A DNA stretch of 64,000 nt, from NCBI RefSeq assembly GCF_000003815.2, contig NC_049993.1, positions 1,667,275 to 1,731,274 of the forward strand. The letters run 5' to 3'. The notes below the pieces were generated by a model. It ran no database searches and was not told where the DNA came from. It saw only the letters and a list, made by a program, of their open reading frames with translations. Made by a program: the position numbers and the translations under genes. Below, one piece after another: positions 20,535 through 30,559 of the stretch. Origin of the DNA: Branchiostoma floridae. Lineage: Eukaryota; Chordata; Leptocardii; Amphioxiformes; Branchiostomatidae. How positions within the stretch are numbered: position 1 is the stretch's first letter; the number at the start of each line of letters is the position of its first letter.

Positions 20535-22043
20535 ATGTCCAGACAACAGGAGTTCATCTGTGGCCTCTCCCACGAGGTGACCATAGCAGTCCTCCCCAGA
20601 CTGACCATGGATGAGCTAATGATTGAACTCAACAGAAGAGTTCAAAACATGGACAAAGAGAACAGCATCAAGGACAGGCTGATCAATTTCCTTAGGGACG
20701 TGATGTTGGAGGAATATCGTCAACTGGAAAGAGTATCAGAAGTAAGTTCTCCAGAGGAAACGAGCATACCCTTGCGAGACCAGGAGACAGCTACCATGCA
20801 AGAGAATGTTCTGAGTGCGTACACTGAAACAATGTTATCAGAGACGTCAAGTCCTGACACCTCACAACAGAGTTCTGGACTGGACATTGTGATAAAGAAG
20901 GAACGCAGTGACTTGTTCGTGCCCCAGTTTGATACAGCGCCAAGTGGCGCAGAGCAGGTGCAGCTGACTGTTCCACAACAAGATCAACTTTGTAACATTC
21001 CCAGTCCACTGACAGGTTCACCAACGATTCCTTCATGCGAAATACCCTTGACACAAATGAATACCATAACTGACTCTTGCATTAAAGAAGAAGATGTTGC
21101 TATGCCAACTGAGGATGAAGCAGTTAGAGCTTGTCATGGTGACCTCAACATTCACACTCCTATATCCAGGTCTCAGGAGCCCGATACACTTAATCTGATG
21201 AATACTTCTACTTGTTCTAGGACAGATAGCCACGTGGAAAGCGATACATGCCTGGCTTCTTGTCAACTGCCTCCAAACCACGGTTACGTACATACATGTA
21301 TAAAGATGGAATACCATGTGTCTGAGGATGATCAGAACGCACAAATTTCTCAACCGTCAAACCCGGTTCAAACTGAACACTATACCGATGACAGAGACAC
21401 TGGTATAATCAACAGCGGACACGAGAAACGACAGACTAGAAAAGACAGTAGTGAGGAAACACCTTTGGCTCCTTGTCAACCGACTTCAAACCAGGATTGT
21501 GAGAGCATGGCGACTCTTCGTCCTGACAATGACTCACAAATCGGTTCCAAACGCCACATGTGCGAATTGAAAACATCATTTGTAAACAGCTCCTTCAAGC
21601 GCAGAAAACGTAATAAAGGAGAAAAACCTTTTACGTGTGGGGAATGTGGTTACAGGGCACGTCATCAGCGTCGTCTTGTCGAACACATGAGAACACACAC
21701 CGGCGAGAAACCTTTTAAATGTAATCAATGCAACTACAAGACGTCATTCAAAACGAATCTTGGCCAGCATATGAAAAGACACACGGACGCAGAACCTTAC
21801 AGCTGCGAGCTTTGCGACTACCAGACCTATCGAAAGTCTCACATTGAAAGGCATATGATGGGCCACTCTGGTGTAAAATCCTACAAATGTGAAGAATGTG
21901 AGTATCGAACAGCTGACAAGGCCAATTTTTACAGACACAGCAGGCTTCACACCGGTGAGAAACCCTACAGTTGTCAAGAGTGTGACTACAAGGCAAGACA
22001 GAAGTTCAACCTCCTCAGGCATGTGAAAAGGAAACACCTGTGA
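20535..22043 (+). CDS. ZNF array 1, gene C: C2H2 zinc-finger protein
   Basis: 502 residues. The start at 20535 follows an acceptor-like GTCTTTCAG. The N-terminal region is SRQQEFICGLSHEVTIAVLP, ending LEEYRQLER. Linker motifs VIKKERS, CIKEEDV and IKMEYH match psi-K-x-E. A KRRKR stretch precedes five C2H2 fingers from residue 368 to the end. Finger 4 (CEECEYRTADKANFYRHSRL) looks like a fusion of the first half of finger 4 and the second half of finger 5 of locus A, as if one 84-bp finger unit had been deleted. Likely a nuclear regulator with unknown target. Confidence 0.92.
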   Translation: MSRQQEFICGLSHEVTIAVLPRLTMDELMIELNRRVQNMDKENSIKDRLINFLRDVMLEEYRQLERVSEVSSPEETSIPLRDQETATMQENVLSAYTETMLSETSSPDTSQQSSGLDIVIKKERSDLFVPQFDTAPSGAEQVQLTVPQQDQLCNIPSPLTGSPTIPSCEIPLTQMNTITDSCIKEEDVAMPTEDEAVRACHGDLNIHTPISRSQEPDTLNLMNTSTCSRTDSHVESDTCLASCQLPPNHGYVHTCIKMEYHVSEDDQNAQISQPSNPVQTEHYTDDRDTGIINSGHEKRQTRKDSSEETPLAPCQPTSNQDCESMATLRPDNDSQIGSKRHMCELKTSFVNSSFKRRKRNKGEKPFTCGECGYRARHQRRLVEHMRTHTGEKPFKCNQCNYKTSFKTNLGQHMKRHTDAEPYSCELCDYQTYRKSHIERHMMGHSGVKSYKCEECEYRTADKANFYRHSRLHTGEKPYSCQECDYKARQKFNLLRHVKRKHL

Positions 22044-22531
22044 AACTACTAGTACTGTCAGTTAAAGCCAGAGATAATATCACATATGTTTATTTACGTT
22101 TAATATTTCCTTTTTTTTTGCTGCATAAAAAACAGATATAAAACGTGATAAACATTTCTTGTAGCAACCATTTATTTGTTCGTTTATCTTATGTATTTAT
22201 TCAATTATGTTTTGCTTATTTCTGTTTTTCTTGGCCAGGATAGACTAGCACAGTGACTTGTACTGGTCTAAGGTGGTGTCTTGAAAAATGATAATTGGAC
22301 AATTTCAAAGTGTTCGTAGTGGTGCTTTTGGGGCTAGAGAGTAGTTTTAGAACTTGTATTTTAAGTCCAACTCCAAATATTTAGTACAAAATTTCTGTTT
22401 GTTTTGTTTACAGAAAGGTAAAGGAAGCAAAATAGAACAATGCTTAAGACTGCATACTAGTATATTCTAGTATTCATTTCCAATAATGCTTCATAGCATG
22501 TGTCTGTGTGTCCCCATACTTTCCAACAGAA

Positions 22532-22537
22532 AATAAA
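22532..22537 (+). terminator. polyadenylation signal, ZNF C
   Basis: AATAAA followed by GTTGAACAT, the same downstream context as at A and B. It lies about 490 bp after the stop. Confidence 0.55.
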
Positions 22538-22650
22538 GTTGAACATGTATGCCCACTACTGTGTAAATATCTTGTGAAAAATCAAGCTATAAAGTGTTTT
22601 TCCAGACCCGTAGAGTTGGTCTATGTACATGTAAGTCTATCATTTGGGTA

Positions 22651-22797
22651 ATCAGTGGGCACAACCATAATGACCTTTGACCTCAGCACATTTTCTGTGT
22701 CAGCCATATTTCCTTTGTTCGAACTCCAAGCCAAGAAGAGGTCTTGGCTTCAAAGGAAGAAATCATTTCACCCTCATCCGGCAAGGATTTAAACCAG
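22651..22797 (+). promoter_or_regulatory. non-coding exon 1 module of ZNF D
   Basis: It starts CATTTGGGTAATCAGTGGGC, has a perfect DR1-type TGACCTTTGACCT (22671-22683; AGGTCAAAGGTCA on the other strand), and ends with donor AAACCAG|GTGGGA after 22797. The G-rich ATGTGGGGAGGGGGGCATCC follows at 22912-22932. The predicted first intron is 22798-23470, the shortest of the array and free of transposons. Confidence 0.65.
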
Positions 22798-23471
22798 GTG
22801 GGATTCTAAACCTCATCATGCTAAACAAGACTTCAAGAATCGACTTAAAATTCAGATTTTTCGTAAATAGATCGCTTATTAATAAATGAAGTCTGTTTGT
22901 GGGTGTTGATCGATGTGGGGAGGGGGGCATCCAAACGAAACAGAATTCGCAGTTTTGTTCCTCGCGTAAAGCTTGTTTCACCTTTTAGGTTACTTAGTAT
23001 TGAATTAGGCAGAGACCTCGATGCTAATAAACAATCTAGTTCTGTGTAGGATAAGTACTGTGTAAATGTACGCTGTGCTCAATTTCGAATCTATTAGTGG
23101 AAGAAGAGGTCGTATTACACCATATTCAATATTCATGTTGGGATATACTAAGTTACATAGACTGGAGGGGTACTAACAGCTGTCATACTCTTGTAACATT
23201 TCACTTCATGTAAACCTTCTCTGAGAATAACTTCCTCATTTGCAGACGTATTTTTGCTGTTAGATGAGTACTATTCCAGGTTGATATACTGTTCACATAC
23301 CATCAGATTTCTTCTTCTTCAATTGAGGTCATATGGTTTAACTGGTGGATTTGAACGCTAACATTTTAGCAGAAGAATTTCCATTCCGCCAAGGTGTTCA
23401 GCTTTAGTTCTCTGAGAAAAATGTACATTTCATAAAAACTCGCTTTTCTTATATCAATGTTGTCCTTCAGC

Positions 23472-25271
23472 ATGTCCAGACAACAGTTCATCTGTGGCCT
23501 CTCGCACGAGGTGACCATAGCAGTCCTCCCCAGACTGAACATGGAGGAGCTGATGTTTGAACTCAACAGAAGGATTCAAAACCTGGACAAAGAGAACAGC
23601 ATCAAGGACAGGCTGGTCAGTATCCTTAGGGGCGTGATGTTAGAGGAATACCGCCAGTTGGAGAAGAAGTCAGAAGTCAGTTCTCCAGACGAAACGACCA
23701 TACCTGTGCAAAATCAGGATAACGTTCTGACTATGTACGCTGAAACAATGTTGTCAGAGACTTCAAGTTCTGACGCCTCACAGCAAAGGTTAGGACTGGG
23801 CATTGTGATAAAGAAGGAACGCCATTCAAGCATTGAAATGCTGATGAACGCAGAGCAAAAGTATCTCGGCTTGGATTCAGACCAAGTACAGCTGATTGTT
23901 TTGGAACGAGATGAACTTAGTAACACGCCCATGCTAGGCTCATCAACAATTTCTTCATGCGAAGCCTCCCTGCCACAAATGTATAGCACAGATGGGTGTC
24001 CCATTAAAGAAGAAGATGTTGCTATGGCGACTACGGATGAAGCAGCTAGAGCTTGTCATGATGAGCTTAACAAGAAAGAAAGGAATACAAGCAGTGATGT
24101 GCTCATGTATACAAGAGAGCCCGAGTTTGATACAGACCAGGTACAGCTGACTGTTCCACAACAAGATCAACTTTGTACCATGCCAAGTCAATGTTCACCA
24201 ACACTTCCTCCATGCGATGCCACTCCGATACACATGAATAACACAACAGACTTTCGCATTAAAGAGGAAGACTTTGATATGCTTCCTGGGGATGAAGCAC
24301 GTAGAACTCACCATGACGAGCTTAACATTGACACTTCTACATTCAGTATACAGGTGCAGGATACAAGAAATTCAATGAATACCCCTTACTCAGAGACGCC
24401 TGCAGAAAGCAATACACCCGGAGAGGAAGCACCTTCGGCTTCTTGTCATCTGCCTTCCGACCACGGTGATGCACATTTAAATATAGAATGCCATGTGTCC
24501 CATGATGGTCAAATCGGGCAAACGTCTCAACCTTCAAACCCGATTCAAACCGAACACTACACTGGTGACAGGGACTTTGGTTTCATCAACAACGGACATA
24601 AGCAAAGTGGAAAATACACTAGTAGTGAGCAAACGCCTCAGCCTTCCTCTCAACCTACTGCAGGGAAGGATTGTGAGAACATGGCGTCCCTTCTACCTGC
24701 CAATGGCTCACAAATCGAGTCCAAACGGCACGAATGTGACGCATATGGATTTAAAACGTCACTGGCACACAGTTTCTCCCAGCATAGGCAAAGCCACAAA
24801 GGAGAAAAACCTTTCATGTGCGACGAATGTGGTTACAGGGCACGCCGTAAGTACCAGCTTGTCGGACACATGAGAAGACACACTGGCGAGAAACCGTTCA
24901 AGTGTAATCGATGCAGCTACAAGGCGTCATTAAAAAGTTTGCTTGTCGAGCATATGATAAGGCACACGAAAGCCGAATTACCTTACAGCTGTGAAATTTG
25001 TGATTACAAGACCTATCGAAAGTCGAATCTTACGAGACATTTGAAGTGCCACGCTGGTGTGAAACCTCACAAATGTGAAGAATGTGGCTACAGCACAGTT
25101 GAAAAGGGCAATCTTATTAAACACAGGAGGTGTCACACCGGTGAGAGACCCTACAGTTGTCACAAATGTGACTACAAGGCAAAGGATAAGGGAAAACTGA
25201 GCCGGCATATCAGATGCAAACACCCTTCAGACTGTCATAAGTCAAAACCAGCTGAAATAACGTCATTTTAG
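23472..25271 (+). CDS. ZNF array 1, gene D: C2H2 zinc-finger protein
   Basis: 599 residues, the longest of the array. The start at 23472 lies one base after an acceptor-like TTGTCCTTCAG. The N-terminal region (QQFICGLSHEVTIAVLPRL) lacks the Glu after the two Gln seen in A and C. The linker contains an internal duplication of ~100 residues: VIKKERHSSIEMLM ... IKEEDVAMATTDEA ... HDELN and KKERNTSSDVLMYT ... IKEEDFDMLPGDEA ... HDELN. This adds psi-K-x-E motifs. A degenerate finger (HECDAYGFKTSL) precedes five standard C2H2 fingers from residue 450. It is intact. The function is inferred from the domain type only. Confidence 0.92.
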   Translation: MSRQQFICGLSHEVTIAVLPRLNMEELMFELNRRIQNLDKENSIKDRLVSILRGVMLEEYRQLEKKSEVSSPDETTIPVQNQDNVLTMYAETMLSETSSSDASQQRLGLGIVIKKERHSSIEMLMNAEQKYLGLDSDQVQLIVLERDELSNTPMLGSSTISSCEASLPQMYSTDGCPIKEEDVAMATTDEAARACHDELNKKERNTSSDVLMYTREPEFDTDQVQLTVPQQDQLCTMPSQCSPTLPPCDATPIHMNNTTDFRIKEEDFDMLPGDEARRTHHDELNIDTSTFSIQVQDTRNSMNTPYSETPAESNTPGEEAPSASCHLPSDHGDAHLNIECHVSHDGQIGQTSQPSNPIQTEHYTGDRDFGFINNGHKQSGKYTSSEQTPQPSSQPTAGKDCENMASLLPANGSQIESKRHECDAYGFKTSLAHSFSQHRQSHKGEKPFMCDECGYRARRKYQLVGHMRRHTGEKPFKCNRCSYKASLKSLLVEHMIRHTKAELPYSCEICDYKTYRKSNLTRHLKCHAGVKPHKCEECGYSTVEKGNLIKHRRCHTGERPYSCHKCDYKAKDKGKLSRHIRCKHPSDCHKSKPAEITSF

Positions 25272-25296
25272 TGGTTGCTAGTGTAAAAGAAAAAAT

Positions 25297-25410
25297 AGTG
25301 CACTGAGTTTGTCAATAGCATGGCTATTGGCACACTGAGTGTGCTAATAGCCTGTTTAGGCTATTGACACAGTGAGTGTGTCAATAGCCTGTTTAGGCTA
25401 TTGACACACT
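25297..25410. repeat. array of hairpin units (GGCTATTGACACA)
   Basis: Alternating GTGTCAATAGCC and GGCTATTGACAC units separated by TGTTTA or AGTGAGTG, each pair self-complementary. The same units form the ends of the element at 54495-55537. This may be a solo end or an internal fragment of that family. It follows 25 bp after the stop of gene D, so it would lie in its 3' UTR. Confidence 0.7.
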
Positions 25411-25700
25411 TTAGTTTATATTCCATGTAAATTTCAAATAGCAGAACAAGTTTGCTTTGGGACTTATGATGGTTCAAAGAGGGCACAATATGACATTTTG
25501 TCAACATCATGACAATTGACTCCTAGATGTGTAAAGTTAGCAACAAAATAAGAAATTTAACTTAACAAGCCTGAGTTTGATAGACAAGAATATTTGTTAG
25601 TATTCCATGTAAATTTCAATATTACAGAGCAAGTTTGGTTTGGAACGTATGGTAGTTCAAGTAGAGCACTATATGAGATATTATCAAAAACATGATTCAA
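25405..25700 (+). repeat. tandem pair of ~110-bp direct repeats
   Basis: The sequence from TATTCCATGTAAATTTCAA through AGAACAAGTTTG...TATGATGGTTCAA (25410-25520) recurs at about 25598-25695 with moderate divergence. Confidence 0.6.
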
Positions 25701-26461
25701 GCATTAAATTTCTTACCAAGGTCACTCCGTGTCTCCGATCTGTGTGTGAGTGCAGATAATTGTCTCCCTTGGAATTAACTCTTGGTGTCCGGATAAAAAC
25801 TATACTTAAGTCAGTACTTACCAAGGTACGCTGATGCTCCAAACTATTACACGGTGTACATGTTTTCACAGCGACACAGATCCTCACGGCTTCAGAGTCG
25901 GTACTGACAGAGTAGTCAATTATAAATGACCGAATAGGGGATCCGGGAAGGGGACTGAAACCGGTTCGGCTGGTTTTAGGCAGCAGAACACAGCATTTAT
26001 GCTCGAACTCGGGTACATAAAGTAGTACGGATAAAACTGTTGAAACTGTTGAGAGTTATATAGCCTTATTTGAGAGGCAGCCAGATATAAGCTACTATAC
26101 GCTGCGTGGTCACGGAAGGTGTTGCCTCTGAGACTGTATAGTTTGGATTGTGAAAGTCTTATATCAAGTTCGTGTATATATAAGTGCGCCCCATTATGCA
26201 ACTGACCTTCTAGTGTGAGCCGGCTGCAGTTATTTGACCTCCGCAGAGCAGCGTTTCAAAGTGAGCGTCAGAAGGCGATACGCCGACAGGATTTTGATTT
26301 TGATTTTGACCCTGAAAGAGGAGAACCTAGCGAGAACTCAAGTTTTTTTAATCATCCACGGCGCGTGGCACTGCAACTTGGCTCACCGTGTCACACCGCG
26401 CCTCAGAGGTTAATCTAGGTCTCGGAGACTGTTTACATTCGAGGCGTAAGAATGAGTAAAT
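25701..26461. other. intergenic DNA, no gene recognised
   Basis: Holds only a doubtful 67-codon frame at 26215 with a GATTTTGATTTTGATTTTGA microrepeat. No domain is recognised. Confidence 0.4.
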
Positions 26462-26499
26462 GTCTGCCTGACCTGGCATGATAGCCAGGTCAGGTAGAC
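26462..26499. repeat. hairpin, 16-bp stem
   Basis: Arms GTCTGCCTGACCTGGC and GCCAGGTCAGGTAGAC with a 6-base loop and one mismatch. Further CCAGG copies follow. Confidence 0.6.
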
Positions 26500-26559
26500 A
26501 GGCCAGGTAGAAAGGCCAGGGCCCAGCCCAGGTCTTTCATCGAACCCGTAAGAAAGGTG

Positions 26560-26870
26560 TATGGCAATTTCAGTTGAATGTTTCAACCAGATTGTCTGGC
26601 AGACAAGAGGTTGTTCCTTGTCAGAAACTGATAAACCTGTGTATTTACTGTCCGTTCAATGATCTTAGAGACTGCCGGTAGATCACTGACCGGTCTATAA
26701 TTATCCGCCTCCGTCCTGCACCCCAATCTGGGAAATTGACAATGACAAATTCGGAATGGAGGTTAACGATGGAGCAATGACAGGAGCAGCTGCTCTAAGT
26801 AGTCGACAATTTAGCCCATCCAACCCACTGGCTTCGTTGACTTTCATGGTTAGGTTCAATCAAGACAAAT
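26560..26870 (-). pseudogene. CR1/Jockey-like reverse transcriptase relic
   Basis: The minus strand reads EASGLDGLNCRLLRAAAPVI, then (after a stop and shift) NYRPVSDLPAVSKIIERT and QVYQFLTRNNLLS. These are the expected RT motif order of CR1/L2-like LINEs. The fragment is short and broken. Confidence 0.75.
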
Positions 26871-27344
26871 GATTCAAAGATAGGTTGGAAACTAAAACAT
26901 AACCCTACTATGTAGTAATAATTGCAATGGGTGAAAGAGAGACGTGCATCTCTGTATCACATCAGCTGCATGGCCAAAAATGAGTAATTGTTGTGTTCTT
27001 TCGCTATATTCTTAGACTCTATTCTACCACCGCTGTTTACCAAGCTGGGTATTTTAGAGGAATTCAGTGTTTGTCTTTTTGTACATTGATGATTATACTG
27101 AACCTGTCCAGGGGAATTCAGAACATCACGTGGGGTAAACAAGGACGATGTTTCGTCCCTCACCTCTTAGCGACAAATCGCATTCCATGCCGTATTGCAT
27201 ACCTTCAAACCTTGGGTGGTGTACGTATATATAAAATTGAAACCAACTGTGAAACACCAGCACTGGCTAACATCTAAGGTTCCAAATTCAGATTTAAAGT
27301 CGATAAGGGCACCTTTTTCAATAGTGTAGGTTGAACGTTCTACA
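26871..27344. other. upstream flank of ZNF E, duplicated at G
   Basis: From about 27110 it matches 42838 onward (GGGAATTCAGAACATCACGT; CTTCAAACCTTGGGTGGT; AACCAACTGTGAAACACCAG). This is the left part of the E/G segmental duplication. No gene seen. Confidence 0.6.
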
Positions 27345-27476
27345 CAATAAAGGGTAAGCAGGTTTCACATGACCTTTCCCCTCACAGTTCCTGTCACCTT
27401 TCATCCCTTGCTGCTCCAGACAGACGGCAAGCTTGCAGAACGATTGTGCAGAGGTAATAATCAACACTGGAAGCGG
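27345..27476 (+). promoter_or_regulatory. non-coding exon 1 module of ZNF E
   Basis: It carries GGGTAAGCAGG, TGACCTTTCCCCT (27370-27382), CACCTTTCATCCCTTGCTGC, and a donor AAGCGG|GTAAGAACG after 27476. The G-rich motif is at 27601-27623. Predicted first intron 27477-28222. Confidence 0.6.
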
Positions 27477-28229
27477 GTAAGAACGATATTTACGTACAAC
27501 ATAACTGCAGTATCATGAACCATAGGGGGTAGAGGTCATTTCTATGGTATGTGGGCTACATTAAGCAGGATGCAAGACTTTTCGGGGTGACGAAGATGGG
27601 GCTGGGGAGGGGGGGGGGCATCCTTTACTTTCACGGAAACAAAAGAAGCACTATCACCATGGTAACTGGAGGTGTAGCAGACATCCTGTGGTGTTCGGTT
27701 ACATGTATAAAGTGCCAGGACAAAGCTCGAGGGGCTGGATCATGAATGTGTTTATGTAAGACTAAACAGATCTTGTTTCAAACGGCTAGTCTATTGGAAA
27801 GGCCACCTATAAATCTACTCAAGATGTCACTGAGGTCATTTAGGTCATTGGGAGAGTCTACTATAATATGGGTAACACTCTTATGAGGGGTAATTAGATA
27901 TGAGATGTAGCCAATCACAAAAATCTTAGAACTAAAATGCACGATAAAAAATAATCCCTTCTTAGGAATAAATTGCTTATTAATCATCTTTATCACCCCC
28001 TGTCCCTTCATAGTAAACATGTGTAGTAATGACATGAAACATATTTATTGGACAAATATATATTTTGTAATTGGAAAATCACAACAAACAGAACCAGCAG
28101 AAAAAGATAGAAAATAGCCTGTTAGGCTAGTCCATGTTGAGATAAACATCATTTGCTTGAATTAAACTATCTAGTCTAGATTGTTCTATTTCTTCTTTTC
28201 TAATATATTTTTATTCAGTTAGGTATGCC

Positions 28230-29159
28230 ATGGCAGAGGCAGGCAAAAGGTCGCCTACTGCTGTTCCCCAGAACATCTGTGATGGGTCTCCTACTTGCGT
28301 TTTGTGTGGCAGGGAGGCAAACATAACCAAAGACGAAACCGCGGCGAACAACACCAGTTTGGTCAGTCAACCGGAAGCAAATAGTGATGAGAAACCCTAC
28401 ATGTGTGGGGAGTGTGGGTACAGGACAGCCAGAGAGTCTCAGTTATCCCGACACATGAAGACACACACAGGGGGAAAACCACTCAAGTGTGACCAGTGTG
28501 ACTATTCTGCTGCACAAAAATGCACTTTGGACCGGCATCTAGCCAATCACACGGGTGATAAGCCCTACATGTGTGGGGAGTGTGGGTACAGGACAACACA
28601 GAAGTCCGATTTATCCACACATATGAGGACTCACACTGGTGAAAGACCATACAAGTGTGACAAGTGTGATTATTCTGCTGCAGTGAAATCCACTTTGGAC
28701 AGGCATCTGGCCAAGCATACTGGTGACAAACCCTACATGTGTGGGGAGTGTGGGTACAGGGCAACTCAGAAGTCTCATTTATCTGTACATATGAGAACTC
28801 ATACCGGTAGAAAACCCTACAAGTGTGACCAGTGTGACTATTCTGCTGCACACAAATTGAGTTTAGATCAACATCTAGCCAGACACACTGGTGATAAGCC
28901 CTTCATGTGTGGTGAGTGTGGATACCGGGCAGCTCAGAAATCTGATTTATCGAGACATATGAGAACTCACACGGGTGACAAACCCTACAAGTGTGATCAG
29001 TGTGATTATTCCACTGCAAGAAAATCCTCATTGGACAGACATCTAGCAAAACACACTGGTGATAAGCCCTACATATGTGGGGAGTGTGGGTATAGGACAA
29101 CTAAAAAATCTGCATTATCCCTACACATGATTAGAACCCACACAGGAGAAAAACCGTAA
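28230..29159 (+). CDS. ZNF array 2, gene E: nine-finger C2H2 protein
   Basis: 309 residues. The ATG at 28230 follows an acceptor-like TTCAGTTAG. The ~58-residue leader begins MAEAGKRSPTAVPQN and has no known domain. Nine fingers follow from C59, spaced 28 residues apart. They alternate between CGECGYRTTQK..LS.HMRTH and CDQCDYSAAQK..LD.HLAKH types, so the evolutionary unit appears to be a finger pair. The frame ends at GEKP with TAA where paralogs have TAC (Tyr), and fossil fingers continue downstream. This is a nonsense truncation of a longer ancestor. Probably a nuclear DNA-binding protein. Confidence 0.9.
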   Translation: MAEAGKRSPTAVPQNICDGSPTCVLCGREANITKDETAANNTSLVSQPEANSDEKPYMCGECGYRTARESQLSRHMKTHTGGKPLKCDQCDYSAAQKCTLDRHLANHTGDKPYMCGECGYRTTQKSDLSTHMRTHTGERPYKCDKCDYSAAVKSTLDRHLAKHTGDKPYMCGECGYRATQKSHLSVHMRTHTGRKPYKCDQCDYSAAHKLSLDQHLARHTGDKPFMCGECGYRAAQKSDLSRHMRTHTGDKPYKCDQCDYSTARKSSLDRHLAKHTGDKPYICGECGYRTTKKSALSLHMIRTHTGEKP

Positions 29160-29480
29160 AAGTTTGACAAGTGTGACTTTCTGCTTCACAAAAATCAACC
29201 TTGTAGCAACATCTAGCCATGCGTACCGATGGGAAACCCTACTAGAGAGGTGGGTACAGGACGACTCGGAAGTCTGACTTGCCGAACATTCAGAGAATTC
29301 ATAGAGGAGAGAAAAAAAACTTTAAATGTGACCAGTGCAACTATCCTACAGCACATGAAAAATCTTCTTTGGACAAGCATTGTAAAGCACGCCTAAGAGA
29401 AACACAACATTTTTTCGTCATGTGATGTCATAACATCTAAAAAAAATCTTTTATCCGACCAGACATTGTACCAATGTTGT
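29160..29480 (+). pseudogene. fossil fingers after the stop of gene E
   Basis: Broken frames still show CDFLLHKNQP-, GTGRLGSLTCRT- and VTSATILQHMKNLL-like words derived from the two finger types. The same decayed tail exists after gene G (45467-45760), so the truncation probably predates the E/G duplication. Confidence 0.65.
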
Positions 29481-30546
29481 ATGTCATCTAGCTGTATTAA
29501 CACTCAAGGTAAAATCTGTATGTGTAGTCTGTGGAAGAATAACTTTACAACGAAATCCTTATACTAAATACTAGTAGAAATATACCGTATGTTTTTGCAA
29601 CATGCATGCATAAGAAGACAATACCATGCTGCTTGACTAAGTTGGGGCATTGACCTTGTTTTGTGAAGTGAGATTCTGTGACATAAAATGATGTTTCAGT
29701 TACTCATGGCTGATATGTAAGATCATATTAACTAATTAGTGAATATAAAGAAACTTTGATAAAAGTACACATTCATGCGACGTGTGCATCTGTGACATAG
29801 AATGTAGTTTTAGTGACTGTCATGTCTGATATGTACATAATTGATTCAATTCTAATTCCATTTCATTGTCTCTTGTGTAGTAGATGCACAGTATTGTGCT
29901 GGCCGTACAATTCCACAGGTCAATTTTATGTTCATAATAGGTCACATTAATGTTGTTGGTAATAAGGGCCACAGGACATATCTTTACTGCCTGACTAGGT
30001 TCCAAATAATAATGCAACATGAAATAAGAGACTATGATTATTATTTAAACACTATATAACGAACTTACACTATATGTTAGTATCACCGGTATTGAATATA
30101 TAATAGTAAATTGACGCTTATCCTGAATCTGTGTTCAACATTGTGAAAAAAATACAATGATGCTTGTGTAACATGAAACGTGTTCTCTTTGAGTGAAAGA
30201 TGATCAGGCGAAATACCATCTGCATTTGCAGGTAAGTGCAGGTAAAATTGGACCTGTGCTGGTATTTCTGGTGTCTACCTGCACAATCCCGCACTGGTCC
30301 ATGTACTGGGATTTCTACAACAGTCATAAATGTCCTGTGATGTAAGTGCATGTGGATAAGCTGCATAGACTTTTACTACCAATCAAGTATAAAAGAAAAG
30401 TAGCAGTAGTTCCTTAAACAATTCCATCATGATCCATACTTCCTAAATTCAGAGTGGTGCAGGTAAAGTTTTTCTGGTGTAGGCAATTAATTTGCGAACA
30501 CTAATTCAACAGAAACACAGAAAAAGTATCCCGAGCCCAGATGATG
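29481..30546. other. 3' flank of ZNF E
   Basis: Non-coding. Homologous to 45760-46620 downstream of G (for example GTTGGGGCATTGACCTTGTT). The distal part is also shared with the 3' flanks of H and I. No clear AATAAA. Confidence 0.5.
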
Positions 30547-30559
30547 TATAGATAGCATT

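Noticed and set aside
26215-26418. 67-codon frame with DFDFDFD
   Set aside because: Driven by a short GATTTT microrepeat, with no support from paralogs.
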